Part shown: piece after piece, positions 1 through 10,893 of the stretch
Position numbering within the stretch: position 1 is the stretch's first letter
How the letters are laid out: the number at the start of each line of letters is the position of its first letter
Assembly (NCBI GenBank): GCA_950295325.1
Contig: OX485808.1
Location: 17,072,527 to 17,132,526 of the forward strand
DNA from: Polytrichum commune
Lineage: Eukaryota > Streptophyta > Polytrichopsida > Polytrichales > Polytrichaceae
Direction: 5' to 3'
Length of the DNA stretch: 60,000 bases
The notes under the pieces: model-generated
Databases searched by the model: none
Told to the model about the DNA's origin: nothing
Seen by the model: only the letters and a program-made list of their open reading frames with translations
Translations under genes and position numbers: made by a program

Positions 1-7
1 TTTCGTG

Positions 8-410
8 ACATTATTCAGTTGCATGGTTGTGTTCCATGCTATATATAGCATCTTACCTTCATGGGAAGAAACTTAGAAAATAAGAAGAAATTGGCACCAT
101 TATGAATAATGAATAGTAATGGTTTGAATAGTAAGAATACTATGAATCGTGTTGGTATTTTAAATGAGAGTTCTTCTATTAATAAAATTTAAAGGGAATA
201 ACACGGGGATGAACAATGTTTCTTACAAATATTCCTAGGATGAACGATAATTCTTACGCATATTGCTGGGAGTATAACTCCGCCCAAATTTCCAAGTTCA
301 ACCTGAATGTATGAATAATAAACAAATATTTCCAATTTGTCCAAGGGACCCATCAAATACAATGAACATATTCCAAGATCATGAAACTGACCCACATGAC
401 TGAATAATGT
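8..410. mobile_element. TIR element (MITE-like), ACATTATTCAG family, copy 1
   Basis: The segment opens with ACATTATTCAG at 8-18 and closes with the inverse CTGAATAATGT ending at 410. Its inner 300 bases are clearly similar to 10585-10893, including 'ggatgaacaatgtttctt' and 'cctgaatgtatgaata'. No protein-coding capacity is visible, so a non-autonomous DNA transposon is the simplest reading. The target duplication is not resolved and the superfamily is unassigned. Confidence 0.55.
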
Positions 411-840
411 TGTGGTCATCTTACCAATGCATGAGTTCACCTATATGCCGCGAAGCTCTAGACCACACTTGGCAAAGGAATAATCATGTGCCAATTCATC
501 ATACAACAAACTCCCCCCATGTCACATATTTGTTTATGCACATGCCCTCACCCAACCCCCTGGGCCCTCATCACTTTTCACCCGTATTCTAGAGAACTTT
601 TTACCTCCCCTGACCCCCTCCCGTGCTGCCCGCAAATAATTTCACCATAGGCTTCTCGAAAGTAGGCAATATAATACAAAACCACCCAAACCCTTTCAAT
701 CGATGCCCAGTCAAGAGGCGTACGTACATGAAGCACAAGTACGTACTTGGGCAAAGGCAACCGAAAGCTGAACCCTTTTGCCCAGGCCCACCACTGTGTT
801 GAATTTTGTTTTACGGTATGTAAATATTTAACACTCTTTG

Positions 841-1527
841 TGTTCCCTCGACCGTATCGGCTTGGGCTTTGTGGTGTCTTTTGTAAACTCATTCATCATG
901 GATGAAGGTGTTATAAGGTAGATGAGGCTAAAGTGGACACTTTCAGCTCTGAGGAATCATCCAGCCGATGGATATCGAGCATTAGAAGCTTGAGCAAGTT
1001 AGCGATTGCAACTCAAGACCCAAGAATTTGAAGTCGTTGAAATCGGAGTTGAGGAAGGTGTTGATCTTTGTGTTCCCTTGACTATATCGGTTCGGGCTTT
1101 GTGGCGTCTTTTGTAAACTCATTCATCATGGATGAAGGTGCTATAAGGTAGATGAGGTTAAAGTGGACACTTTCAGCTCTGAGGAATCATCCAGCCGATG
1201 GATGTCGAGCATTAGAAGCTTGAATAGGTTAGCAATTGCAAATCAAGACCCAAGAATTTGAAGTCATTGAAATCGGAGTTGAGGAAGGTGTTGATCTTTG
1301 CGTTCCCTCGACCGTATCGGCTCGGGCTTTGTGGTGTCTTTTGTAAACTCATTCATCATGGATGAAGGTGCTATAAGGTAGATGAGGCTAAAGTGGACAC
1401 TTTCAGCTCTGAGGAATCATCCAGCCGATGGATGTCGAGCATTAGAAGCTTGAATAGGTTAGCAATTGCAAATCAAGACCCAAGAATTTGAAGTCGTTGA
1501 AATCGGAATTCAAGAAGGTGTTGATCT
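841..1527. repeat. Tandem repeat, three copies of a 230-bp unit
   Basis: Three head-to-tail copies start at 841, 1071 and 1301, each exactly 230 bases apart. Each begins near 'gttccctcgaccgtatcgg' and ends near 'gaggaaggtgttgatctt'. Copies differ by a few substitutions only, so the duplication is recent or homogenised. No frame is open through the array. It may be a small satellite block or part of a larger element whose edges are not seen. Confidence 0.9.
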
Positions 1528-3000
1528 AGACTCTGGAATCAAAGATTCTCTACTTTCCAACGTGGTGTTAAAAGGGGGGGGGGGCTCTTTTATCGTTCAA
1601 TGTTGTGTAAGTGGACGACATCATTAGCAGGTTCTACATGGATCATTTGCCAATGAAAACCAAGTTTAATGCCAATATTGGCTATGTCATGTCTCTAAAG
1701 TGGTCACATGTAACATAAAGTGTTGTTGGATTGTTTTTTCAGTATAGAATACCCATGATACAAGTTGGTTGGCACCTCACAGCCACATGCTGCCTCCTAA
1801 TATGCCCACCTTAGGCCCAAAAATCAAGTGTATCATAGCTCAGTGAATAACACTCCTCATTATGAAGGATGGTGGGTGTAGTTTGACTTTTGAAAAGCTG
1901 ACTAACCCAAATACCATTCGGGTAGCGGCTAAATCACCATGTATATCTCACCCACCAAATTAAAGTGATTGTATCGCCGATTAGGAACCAAAAATAGGTG
2001 TCTAATTAAAAAAACCACTTGTATTAGGCTCATCTACCTGTGGTTGTGAACATGGACTTTACATGTAATAAAGGCATGTTTCATTCATAATATATATGAT
2101 TTGTATATGTAGTGGATGCATTTATCTCATTAAATTAAAATCCTTAGTATAAATACACAAGTCCATTCTCTAGCATGCCGTTAGTACATATACATTTTCT
2201 TTTCTTTTCTTTATAACCTTCTTGTATACATGGAGTTTAATTTCATAGTGACCCACGCACGTCATTTAGGTTGCCAATGAAGAGTCCATCCCCCGGTAAA
2301 CCTCAGGATCCCCTTTTGTACATCTACCTTTACTTCAATATTTTTTATACACATTAGAGAAAAATAATAACTCTCCCTAATGCATACTATTGTATGCTAA
2401 TGCCTCGAATAACACCCCTTCTTACACTCATGTAAGTTCGTACGTGCCACGTGGTATGAAAAGTCCACCTCCCAAGTTAATCATCTAAAACAATCCTTTT
2501 CAAGTTATAAAATAGTTCGTGGTGTTTTCACCTTGCCAATGGATGAGTTTATAGAGGCACACAAAACTCTTGGACAATCATATATGGCACATAGTACACT
2601 ACACAAAAGGTTGAGAGACAACCAAGGAATCGTGATGTCTACATAACCTCACTCATTTGGAAAGTAATGAACTGTTTTACAACTTTGTAATGGTTATTTC
2701 TATATCAAATTTGAATCCAAAAACAACATCAAAAAACTCAATCTACTATGTTGGGATCCAATTTGAATGAATTGATCCACAACTTGTAGGGAACTTGTTT
2801 TTACTAGAGCCCCTTCATCCAGGATGGACAACTTTATGTTGACACCACAAACGCCAAGCTATGCAAGGCTTATCAATGTGGTCATCACCGTAGTATGTAC
2901 TAGTGTCGGTCTCGTTTTGTCTTCTCTTTTATACCATTCGCGAATTCATAATGAGGATTTCACATTATCTGATACTTAGTAGGGTATAAAAAACTAATAG
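1528..3000. other. Unassigned AT-rich intergenic DNA
   Basis: No supported gene is seen. The stretch has a G homopolymer at about 1575, short low-complexity tracts and no repeat that I could match elsewhere in the window. Confidence 0.4.
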
Positions 3001-3391
3001 TGTGGGAGCCCAATATTCTACGAAAATACGGAAATACGGAAATACGGATCCATTTTCCGTATTTTACCCTGCTCATATAGGGATAATAGGGTCTCGTAGG
3101 TTAAAATTAATTATACTAGGAAATAAGGCGTTCTAAATCCGCCTCGCACGATAAAAATGACAAAAGGGGGTATTTTTACCGGTCTGGCAAATTGGACTAG
3201 GGGGGACCGTTTGATCAATGGTCCGGACCGCTGGTCCGGACCTAGTAACGGTTACGCCAAGATTAACCAACGGTCCGGAAGTGGCGGTTACAACAGACTT
3301 ATGACGGTTGGGGGAAAACCGTCGGAAAACGGTTGGCAACCGTTTTCCGTTAAACACTAACGGTAACAAGGGAAGGAAGAGGGGGGAAGGA

Positions 3392-3398
3392 TATTTAA
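3392..3398 (+). promoter_or_regulatory. TATA-like box of the GC-rich retroelement unit
   Basis: TATTTAA lies in a GC-rich context about 230 bases upstream of the first ATG of the long reading frame. A start site near 3420-3430 would give a leader holding a direct repeat (TTGGATTGCTGGGACTCCG near 3489, and a close copy near 3529). The upstream 3001-3390 region is rich in GGTCCGG and AAACGG motifs. Promoter activity is inferred from position and sequence only. Confidence 0.35.
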
Positions 3399-3626
3399 GG
3401 GTCCCTTCCTTCTCCTCCCCACTTTTTGCAAGAAGAAAAATTGTTGAGAGAACGAGTGGTGAGGCTGTTTTTTTTCGAGCCGCCAGCAGTTGGATTGCTG
3501 GGACTCCGTAATTTCCAGTCACCGGCATTTGGCTTGCCGGGACTCCGTAGCAGTTGAGCGGAAGAGAGGGAATCCGGAGGGGAGAGAATTTCCGTGGTTG
3601 AGACCGAAGTTGGGAGAAGTAGGAAA

Positions 3627-4877
3627 ATGCCGGAAGCACGGGAAGAGGATCGGAGGGAACCCATCCCGGTTCCGCTCAAAGCCCTCATCCCTGCAATTCC
3701 GAGGGAGGACGGGGAGCTGCAGGAGTTAGCGGAGGATCTCCGGGTTATGGGTTGCGCGGGGTTGCTCGCCAAACCCTGGAACCTCCGAGTGGAAGATACC
3801 CTCCGAGAGTTCAAGTTCGAGAGAGGTAATCAGTGGCTAGGGACCAAGAGGAGGGATCCGGATAGTTGGACTCCGGATGTTTGGAATAGGGTCTACGGGT
3901 TTCCGAGGGGAATTGCAGAGGGATGGGCCGGCCGTCGCGATGGCCTGTTCGCCGGAAAGTTTAGGGGGGACGCGGACCCGAAGGACGGCTTCCACCCCGG
4001 GAAATGCCGGAACCTTAGAGAGCGGAGGGTATTAGAGTTCCTCCTGCCCATCCTTAACCCGGACAAGCCTAAGCGGATTAGCCTTACCATGGCTAACACC
4101 CTGTTCGGGGCTATGTCCGGAGTCCGGCCCGTGAATTGGGGGCTGATAATTCAAGAAATAGTAGGGCGGGCCCTCCCCCATATAGGCCGGAAACCCTCCT
4201 TCCTCTCCCCCTTCATTCTGCACCTCTATCAGCACTTCGACTGCATCACGGCCGAGGAGGAGGACCTGCTGACGATCGCGGCGGACAAGGTCACCTACAA
4301 GCTCCATCCGGAAGCCGGAGACCTCGAGACGGAAACTTCCAGCGACCCCGTCATTCCGGAAGCACCTCCCTCTTCACCCGGAAGCCCGCCGCCGACCCTC
4401 CAGAGGCCAATCTCTCCTCCCCCTCATCATCATCCGGAACCCGGACCCAGCCGGGAGACCATTTGGCGGAATGTGGATCTCTCCGCTTGGGACTTTCCGG
4501 AAAATCCCTTCAAGCGGGTCCAGGAGGGGTTGGAGGATCTGCAGAACCAGTACTACCGGCTGGAACACATCGTCCGAGGAGCGAACCAGGCCTTGGACGA
4601 CTGCGGACCCGGAAATATTCTCCGGGAGTTGGCAAAGAGGGCGGACAGGAAGGAGCTCGAGCAAGCCAAGACGGAGAATGCTCACCTCACCGCGCAGGTA
4701 GCGGCCATGACTCAGGAGCTGAGTCAAAAGAGCGAGGAGATCCGAAAGTACCACGTGGAGCAGGCAGTGGTCTTCAGTCGGATCCGGGAGCTGGTGGGGC
4801 ATCCGGCAGAGATCGTCAACAAGGCGCATCTCTACGACCGGATGATGGAGTCCGGAGAACCTGCTTCCGCTAGGTAG
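3627..4877 (+). CDS. Gag-like / plant retroelement-associated protein, first segment up to an in-frame TAG
   Basis: This is the longest open frame in the window (416 codons from the ATG at 3627; the frame is open from 3594 but without an earlier ATG). The protein begins MPEAREEDRRE. A folded part follows over about residues 30-225, with PVNWGLIIQEIV near 165-180 and HLYQHFDCITAEEED near 200-215. After it come a proline/serine-rich linker with a short His run (about 240-285) and a heptad-rich coiled coil (about 290-395). The order conserved domain, linker, coiled coil is typical of gag-like or 'plant transposon' proteins of retroelements lacking a polymerase. No zinc knuckle, protease or reverse transcriptase is present. 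The base composition is far more GC-rich than the surroundings, which marks it as element-derived. The assignment rests on architecture; the exact family is not recognised. Confidence 0.6.
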   Translation: MPEAREEDRREPIPVPLKALIPAIPREDGELQELAEDLRVMGCAGLLAKPWNLRVEDTLREFKFERGNQWLGTKRRDPDSWTPDVWNRVYGFPRGIAEGWAGRRDGLFAGKFRGDADPKDGFHPGKCRNLRERRVLEFLLPILNPDKPKRISLTMANTLFGAMSGVRPVNWGLIIQEIVGRALPHIGRKPSFLSPFILHLYQHFDCITAEEEDLLTIAADKVTYKLHPEAGDLETETSSDPVIPEAPPSSPGSPPPTLQRPISPPPHHHPEPGPSRETIWRNVDLSAWDFPENPFKRVQEGLEDLQNQYYRLEHIVRGANQALDDCGPGNILRELAKRADRKELEQAKTENAHLTAQVAAMTQELSQKSEEIRKYHVEQAVVFSRIRELVGHPAEIVNKAHLYDRMMESGEPASAR

Positions 4878-5678
4878 ACCCTCCCCATCCTCGTGAAATA
4901 CTCACGGACGATGAAGGATCTCCTGGCGGAAATCCAGAAGGTGGTTCCGCCAAGCGGAACACCCCGGCGGGTACTCTATCCGGGTCCGCCTGGGTCACCA
5001 ACCGGAACCCTCTACGAGGTGGTTGGTGAAGTCGCCCTGGTCCAGAATCCGCCAACATCTGCAGGACCCAGCCAGCAGGGAGGCGGCTCTCGGCCTGCTA
5101 GTTCCGGAAGAGCTCCGGAAAGGATCCGCTCTCCCAAGGTGAGGCGGAAGAGCACCGGGTCTGTTAGATCCGGACGAGGCCAGTCCCCTGTCCCACGGAC
5201 TTCGGATCGGTCCCGGACTCCAGACAAAGCTAGGACGCCGATAAAGCACCAGACTTTGGATCGAGAGGCAACTCCGAGCAGGGGTAAGGCCCCTATGACC
5301 CAAGCCTCGCCGTCGTCTCCTCCGGACTGCCAAATGGTTAGCCCATTCCCTCCGCCACCCTCAAGGGCGGCCTCCAACAGGGATCCGCGGACTGCCTCGA
5401 TCTCGGGCGGACAGATTCCAGAACAGCGCACCGGAAGCGATCCTTCCCCGATCCGGAGCGTCCGGAAGGGAAGTACAGTTTCCGGAACACCAGGATCCGG
5501 AACACCGCGGACCGAAAGAGCAGCGAACTCGGAGGATGAGATTGCCCCTACTCCGAACATGAGGAGGATGCTCACGCGGCTACAGAAGGCATCGCCGGGA
5601 GGGGGCTCATCCGCTGTCAGTGGACTCGGCAGCCATTCAAAAGAGGGAGCAGCTCAGAAGAAGCACCGCTCTTCTTAG
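4878..5678 (+). CDS. Continuation of the gag-like frame after the TAG: basic, Ser/Pro/Arg-rich tail
   Basis: The frame stays open for 266 codons after the TAG at 4875-4877 and is in phase with the upstream protein. The first ATG of this segment is near 4911; there is no strong independent start. Its opening (KYSRTMKDLLAEIQKV) continues the helical character of the preceding coiled coil. The rest is low-complexity and rich in S, P, R, T and G, with repeated RTP/RSP-like motifs, and looks disordered and nucleic-acid binding. It is either the second half of one protein cut by a nonsense mutation or a product of stop-codon readthrough. The base after the stop (A) does not match a classic plant viral readthrough context, so a mutation is more likely. 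Confidence 0.5.
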   Translation, partial: TLPILVKYSRTMKDLLAEIQKVVPPSGTPRRVLYPGPPGSPTGTLYEVVGEVALVQNPPTSAGPSQQGGGSRPASSGRAPERIRSPKVRRKSTGSVRSGRGQSPVPRTSDRSRTPDKARTPIKHQTLDREATPSRGKAPMTQASPSSPPDCQMVSPFPPPPSRAASNRDPRTASISGGQIPEQRTGSDPSPIRSVRKGSTVSGTPGSGTPRTERAANSEDEIAPTPNMRRMLTRLQKASPGGGSSAVSGLGSHSKEGAAQKKHRSS

Positions 5679-5960
5679 CTTAGGATGGTAGTTAGATTTG
5701 TTAGGCAGAATAGAGGTAGGAAAATAGGACTTAGGAGTTTTTGAAGATGAGGAATAAAATTCTCCCTTGGGTTTTGTCAGCGGAAAATCCGGATCTGGAT
5801 CCGGGAAATCCGGGAGGACGGAAGCAGTTGGGGTTTTCTTAGCGGCGGCCGCTTGGGCCGCCGCCCTCAGTTTAGGGATTTTGGGGCCTCTACTTAAGGC
5901 TGAATAAGGAGTTGGAGAAGGGTTCCTTCTCCATTGTTGTATTTTGATTGCTCCTACTCT

Positions 5961-5966
5961 AATAAA
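5961..5966 (+). terminator. AATAAA poly(A) signal of the GC-rich unit
   Basis: AATAAA occurs about 285 bases after the stop codon of the second reading-frame segment and is preceded by a T-rich stretch. With the TATA-like box at 3392 it would define a transcript of about 2.5 kb. Cleavage would be expected near 5980-5990. This is position-based inference. Confidence 0.4.
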
Positions 5967-6129
5967 CTCTTTGATCTCTCACTCCTTGACTGTCCTTGCT
6001 TGATTTTGAGTATGAATGATGCTGAGATTGTTTGCGGAGGAAAGCGAACATGAGGGGATAGGAGTTCTGGATAGGGCATAGGAGAAGAGACCCGGATCAG
6101 AACTAGTTATTGCCTTGCGGATCCTCTCT

Positions 6130-6487
6130 GTGTGTAGTGAGAGGGAAACCTCACTATTCCGGATGGTTGAGTAACGTCTAGGTGGGATAGCCGCTGGGAG
6201 GATTGGGTGAGATCCGGACTTACGCCAATTTGATCTTCTGAAGAGGTCCCACCGCCCTTAGACGGACCAATCCGGAAAGTGGTACGGATCGCCCAGTTAG
6301 CTCAGATTGAGTAGAGTCCAAGGTAGTGGTAGCTGGATCGATCCGTCGGAAGGAGGAGGGAAGGACCGGAACAGTTAGGATTCCGGGTCGGAGGCCATCT
6401 CCGAAGTGTAGTGGGGAGGAGACCTCATTGTTCCAGATGTCTGGGTAATGTCTAGGTGAGATAGCCGTGGGGAGGACTGGGTAAAGA
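6130..6487. repeat. Tandem sub-repeats in the retroelement tail
   Basis: The segment 6130-6215 ('gtgtagtgagagggaaacct', then 'gtctaggtgggatagccg') is repeated at 6405-6487 with about 275-base spacing. The second unit is interrupted at 6487 by a transposon and resumes at 7843, where 'ggatccggacttgcgccaat' matches 6211-6230. The sub-repeats therefore supply an internal empty-site reference for that insertion. Confidence 0.75.
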
Positions 6488-7834
6488 CACGGGGAGGTGA
6501 CTATTGGAATTTTAGAAACCACGTGAGATAAAAAATAGGGTCAATTTAATTCGTTGAGGGTAAAATTTATACATTCATTAGATCTACCATAGCTTTGGAA
6601 ATATGTCCCCTACATGTTTATATGTAAAATAAGGCGGTGAATAATTCCTCCATTTTAGTAATCAGTAGAAAAAAAATAGGATTATAGATATTGGATCCCC
6701 CCAAATGTGTGTAGTAGAATCAATAGAATAATTATGGGTTAGACTACTTGGATGAAGAATTGTGTAATTCTGTCCAAATTTGAATGAAACGCGTTAGTTT
6801 GGAGGGAAACGTTGTGGATTTTTTTTGGGAAGGAATGTTGTGACTTCTCAACGGCCCTTGGGTTTGCTTAGGGTTTGGACAAGCATAGTGGTGTGAAGGC
6901 GGTGAAGTGTTTGGGTAGGAGGTCTTGCATTAGTGAAGCGTGGCACAAAGGCGGTAGGTAAGACACATTTTTTGGAGCTTTCTTCTTTGCTCCATAGCAT
7001 TCACAGCATTCACACATGGTGTGTCACAAACGCCAAAGATTCGGCTTGCTCCGCTCTTGTGAGGTATGTCCGCCTCATGCCAACAATTAGTTTTAGTTCT
7101 TTATCATCATTGGTGTTAAACCTCTCCAAATTTTTTGTCTTATCATGACATAAGAGAGGATATTGATATGTACCTTGACATGTATTGGAGGGTGCATAGT
7201 TATATCCTAACCCTTCACATTGTAAATATTTGGTACAAGGTTGAATGTGTTTGTGAACACAATTAAAGTAAATGTTTTCAATTTGTGTATTTAGTTTTTT
7301 TAATTGAATGCAATATTTTGTTTTGGAGTAGATAATTATGCAAAATTTTCATGTCTTATGACAATTGATTATATTTCTTGTTTTGTTCTATCCGTGTTTA
7401 CAACTTGTCTATGTTAGCTTGTACATTTTGTCATCTCCATGTTCATTGGTAATCTTTTAACTAAATTCCAAGTGTTATTGATTGTGTTTTGAATGGTACT
7501 TTGAATGCTTTAGCATAGGTATAACTAATTGAAACCGATTAAATGACAAGATGGATGGTATGGAATGTTTGTTGCTCACATAGTTGATTTTGCAATGCTA
7601 TAGTATTCTGTTCATTATTTGGTACCTGTACAATTTATAAAAAAAATATGATGCTAAAAATTGGTTTCTCCAAAAAATTACAAATAAACATAGGGTGCTT
7701 AAAAATATGTCAAAGCAACTTTATATCTACAAATAGGGAGGGAAAAAATACCGAGAGGTGCATAAATACCCCCCCATTAAATACCCCATTATCGCACGTG
7801 GTTACAAAATGTAAGATGGTGTGATCCCCCCGTG
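6488..7834. mobile_element. hAT-like non-autonomous element, 1347 bp, with 8-bp TSD
   Basis: The element starts CACGGGGAGGTGAC and ends with the inverse GTGATCCCCCCGTG. It is flanked by a perfect 8-bp direct repeat GGTAAAGA (6480-6487 and 7835-7842). The inverted similarity extends about 45 bases inward and includes AACCACGTG on both arms (CACGTG at 6520 and 7795). Removing it restores the host repeat seen at 6176-6240. Eight-base duplications and CA..-type ends are hallmarks of the hAT superfamily. The interior is AT-rich, with no transposase-like frame, so mobilisation must have been in trans. Confidence 0.85.
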
Positions 7835-7842
7835 GGTAAAGA

Positions 7843-8440
7843 TGCGGAAGTGGATCCGGACTTGCGCCAATCTGATCTTTTGAAGAGGTCTCACCGCTTG
7901 TGGACGGGACAATCCGGAAAGTGGTACGGATCATCCACTTATCCCGTCGAGTCAGATCTCCGGTTGGAATCCGGAATACTCCGATCGTTGTAGTCCTAAG
8001 ATATAATCCGGATCTCCCTGTGTGACCTGCTAAGACGGGTTTGGCCAATCCGGATTGGTTGTGAGGAAATATCCGGATCTCAATCTTATGAGGGACATCT
8101 TCACCAGAAGAAACCACCTATTCTAGAGGGTAGAACGTAGAGGGGTAAATCTGGATCAGAGGGGTGAGTAAGTATTCTAACTAGGACCTAGAGATACAAT
8201 CCGGAAAGGCAAACTCCGGAAGAAGAAGATTTTTCAAAAGACCGGAAGGCCGGAAACCGGGGTTTCCGGAAATTCGGCTAAGGAGTGGAAAATAAGTGGG
8301 TATGGAGAGTTGTCAACCTCCTACACTTCACAGAATCCCTGGATGATACTAGGGTCATCCAGACAAAACCGGATTAGGCACTTAAAAATGCCAATCCGGA
8401 TATTTTGGTGTTCGTGTGTTCCCACAAATAGTATTTTTGT
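7843..8440. other. Distal tail of the GC-rich retroelement-like unit
   Basis: CCGGA-rich sequence continues from the interrupted sub-repeat. It ends near 'ttttggtgttcgtgtgttc' (8405-8423), a motif style often seen close to the 3' end of LTR or gag-only retroelements. I could not find a matching 5' long terminal repeat in the window, so LTR status is unproven. Confidence 0.4.
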
Positions 8441-9372
8441 TTTCAACCCCATCGAGTCTACATACCATGCAAGAACATGTATACCTACACAAAATCTCTC
8501 TAGTATCGATATGGTTTAGAATGGTACAGACCCAAAATGATGATTCATGTATACAAAGATTAGATCTCATTGTGAGATACCCAACAATTATCAATATATC
8601 GACTGATCTTATAGTTATGATGCCCCATGAGTAGGTTTTTTGACACCATTATTGATGTTGATGATGAATGATACCACGCATTCATCCATATACCAGACCA
8701 ACACTGGATATGTATGTACTAAGGCCCACTTTATACTCGGGGCCAGATTAAGGACCAACCAAAAAAATCGGTCCAATAGGATCACTCGGTTTCATCAAAT
8801 CCAACCCAAGGGCATTATACTAGGGTTGGACTCATACACTCACTCATCTGATGTGGCGTCTTAAGGTGACACAATTTTGATGCCAAACCTTTGGGCCGAT
8901 TTGAAGAAATCGGGACAAGCTTTTCCTTGGTTTGAACTCTCAACATGGGTCAGATTGGGTCAGATTGGATAATGAACATGTCTACCGTCAGTTCATGAAA
9001 GGTTGATTTTTTTCACTACACTTTCCCCTCAAGAACATCGTGACCTAAAATCAGGCCTCATCACTTTACATGTGACAAGATTAGACCCGAAAAAAGTTAA
9101 TAAAATAAGACCAGATGGAGGGCTTAAGAACACATGAATCAAGCCAGTGCTCGGCCCGGCCCCAAGCCGTGCACAAAGTGGGCCTAAGTTATGGCTGCCT
9201 GGAAGGAAGTATGTCAACACCGACATACTGTATCTGTATTTATTGTCAGTACCATATATACGCTCCCGGGCAGGGCAGGGCAGTGAAAAAGAACTTCAAC
9301 AGATGAGGACTGCCCCCCCTTCGCCGGTGTGTTAAGTTTTAATTGAGCCTGTGTGAGGTGCCCTCAACCCTA
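8441..9372. other. Unassigned intergenic DNA
   Basis: No supported gene, RNA or repeat match. All frames are short and compositionally unremarkable. Confidence 0.4.
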
Positions 9373-9832
9373 ACAGCCACCGTCTGAGGAGATTTTGGGC
9401 ATAATCGGTCAAGATCTTACTGTTTCCAATTTCAACCGGTGACATGTTGACATCTTTCGGGTTTTCTTTGTTAAAAAGAAGAATATTTTGTAGATTCCGC
9501 TAAACCGATCGGTGGTTTTCCTAAAGTCTTGAATTGAACCGGTTACATTCAAATTCAACCGGTTCATCTGTAACCACACCAAATTGTCTTACTAGTGTGA
9601 GTTACGATTTGGAGTTATGTGTTGCTATAACTTTTAGTTGACATTGACCTCTCTTTTTCAAATCAAGTAAGTTGTATCATGTGCTTTGATGTGCATACTA
9701 ATTATATATGTTATTTGGGTAGAAAACAACGCTCGCGGTAAAATGTTATACGAATGCGTAACTCCAAATGGTAACCCACACTAATTAGGCCCCCAAAAAA
9801 TAGTGTATCTGTCGGTTCCACCCCATTCCTTG
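9373..9832 (+). mobile_element. 226-bp hAT MITE family (CCGGTT-rich), disrupted copy
   Basis: The left part (GAGGAGATTTTGGGCATAAT, then repeated AACCGGTT) and the right end (CGGTTCCACCCCATTCCTTG) match the intact copies at 27531-27756 and 31115-31340. The copy is longer because at least one other element (9593-9783) has inserted between the last CCGGTT block and the right end. Termini are diverged, and a target duplication is not visible. Confidence 0.6.
9593..9783. mobile_element. Nested ~190-bp MITE, TAGTGTG family, copy 1
   Basis: The left arm TAGTGTGAGTTACGATTTGG and the right arm CCAAATGGTAACCCACACTA are inverted repeats of each other, extending further inward through GGAGTTA. It lies inside the older CCGGTT-rich element. 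A relative with the same arm structure is at 11583-11767. Confidence 0.65.
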
Positions 9833-10120
9833 CTAACAGCCTTTTCCCAACAGGAAGGGTAGTTTAGATGAGCAAGGAATATAGTACCATTCCCTACACC
9901 AAAAGTAGTGGTACCTTATAGTGCGGTGTCGACATTAAATGGGTCGCGACATTTATGAGGAATTTCAAGGTCTAACATGGGCACGATCCATGTACTACAA
10001 GGCTATGTCCAGTCGCCCGTTCCATGGGCCATATGAAATATAGGAACTATGGTGTCCTCAACAAAAAGCTAAGCATTTATGTCAAAGGTGATGTGTTTTA
10101 ACATGAAGGACTTCAAACCC

Positions 10121-10382
10121 GTGACGTCCGGTGAGAGTTTTGGGCATGATCGGTCAAGGTCCTAGTGTTGCCAAGTCCAACCGGTTACATGTTGTGATCT
10201 TTTGGATTTTCTTTACTAATTTGAGGTGTATTTCATAGATTTCTCTAAAAGTGATGGGCAATTCTCTGTAAGTTTGGAATTTCAACCACGGTTATTTCCC
10301 ATTTAGTGTATGCGTTCGTATTTAGTGTATCAAACACTAAATATCCTTTTTAGTGTAGCAGTCGGTTCTCCCCTGTTCATTG
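10121..10382 (+). mobile_element. 226-bp hAT MITE family, copy with internal insertion
   Basis: It begins near GTCCGGTGAGAGTTTTGGGC and ends with CGGTTCTCCCCTGTTCATTG, the usual right terminus of the family. An insert bounded by TTTAGTGTAT and TTTAGTGTAG separates the last CCGGTT block from the right end, at the same place where copies at 9373 and 53112 are also interrupted. Confidence 0.55.
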
Positions 10383-10477
10383 ATTCAAACACTCGGGGGA
10401 GGTGTTGTTGTGTTAGTGGCTCAGAGAGCCTTCCTTTTCCGTAACGAGAGGTCCTCCTCCAGCTCTTATATTATGTG

Positions 10478-10893
10478 ACATTTATTGTGATGCATTTCAC
10501 AAGTTTCTCACACGCACTAGCTACACTAAATATTGTAATTAGTGCTACTTACTATATGGAATTGTTCAATGCTTGTATTGGTATAAATAATGAATATTGT
10601 TGGGGTGAATAGGAGGAATTTTGTGAATAATGTCGGTATTTCTAGTGATAGCGCTATTATGAATAGTATTTTCAGTGAATAATACCAGGATGAACAATGT
10701 TTCTTGCGAAATAGTGTTGTGATGAATAGTGCTTCATGTGGATAGTGCCGGGAGTGTAACTGCACTCAAATTTCCAGGTCTCAGCCTGAATGTATGAATA
10801 GTAGATGAATATTCTTACTTTGTTCAAGCACCCCACATAATTTAATTGACATATTCCAAGGTCATGGAACCGACCCACATGACTGAATAATGT
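10478..10893. mobile_element. TIR element, ACATTATTCAG family, copy 2
   Basis: The right end CTGAATAATGT (10883-10893) and about 300 inner bases match the copy at 8-410. The left end (GACATTTATTG near 10477) is a weaker match to the terminal repeat. The element is non-coding. Confidence 0.55.

Noticed and set aside
4136-4873. A second 245-codon gene overlapping the gag-like frame
   Set aside because: It is an off-frame reading of the GC-rich gag-like coding sequence, low in complexity and without recognisable domain structure.
5012-5575. Minus-strand 187-codon frame
   Set aside because: It is antisense to the in-phase Ser/Pro/Arg-rich tail of the gag-like protein and arises from the GC-rich composition.
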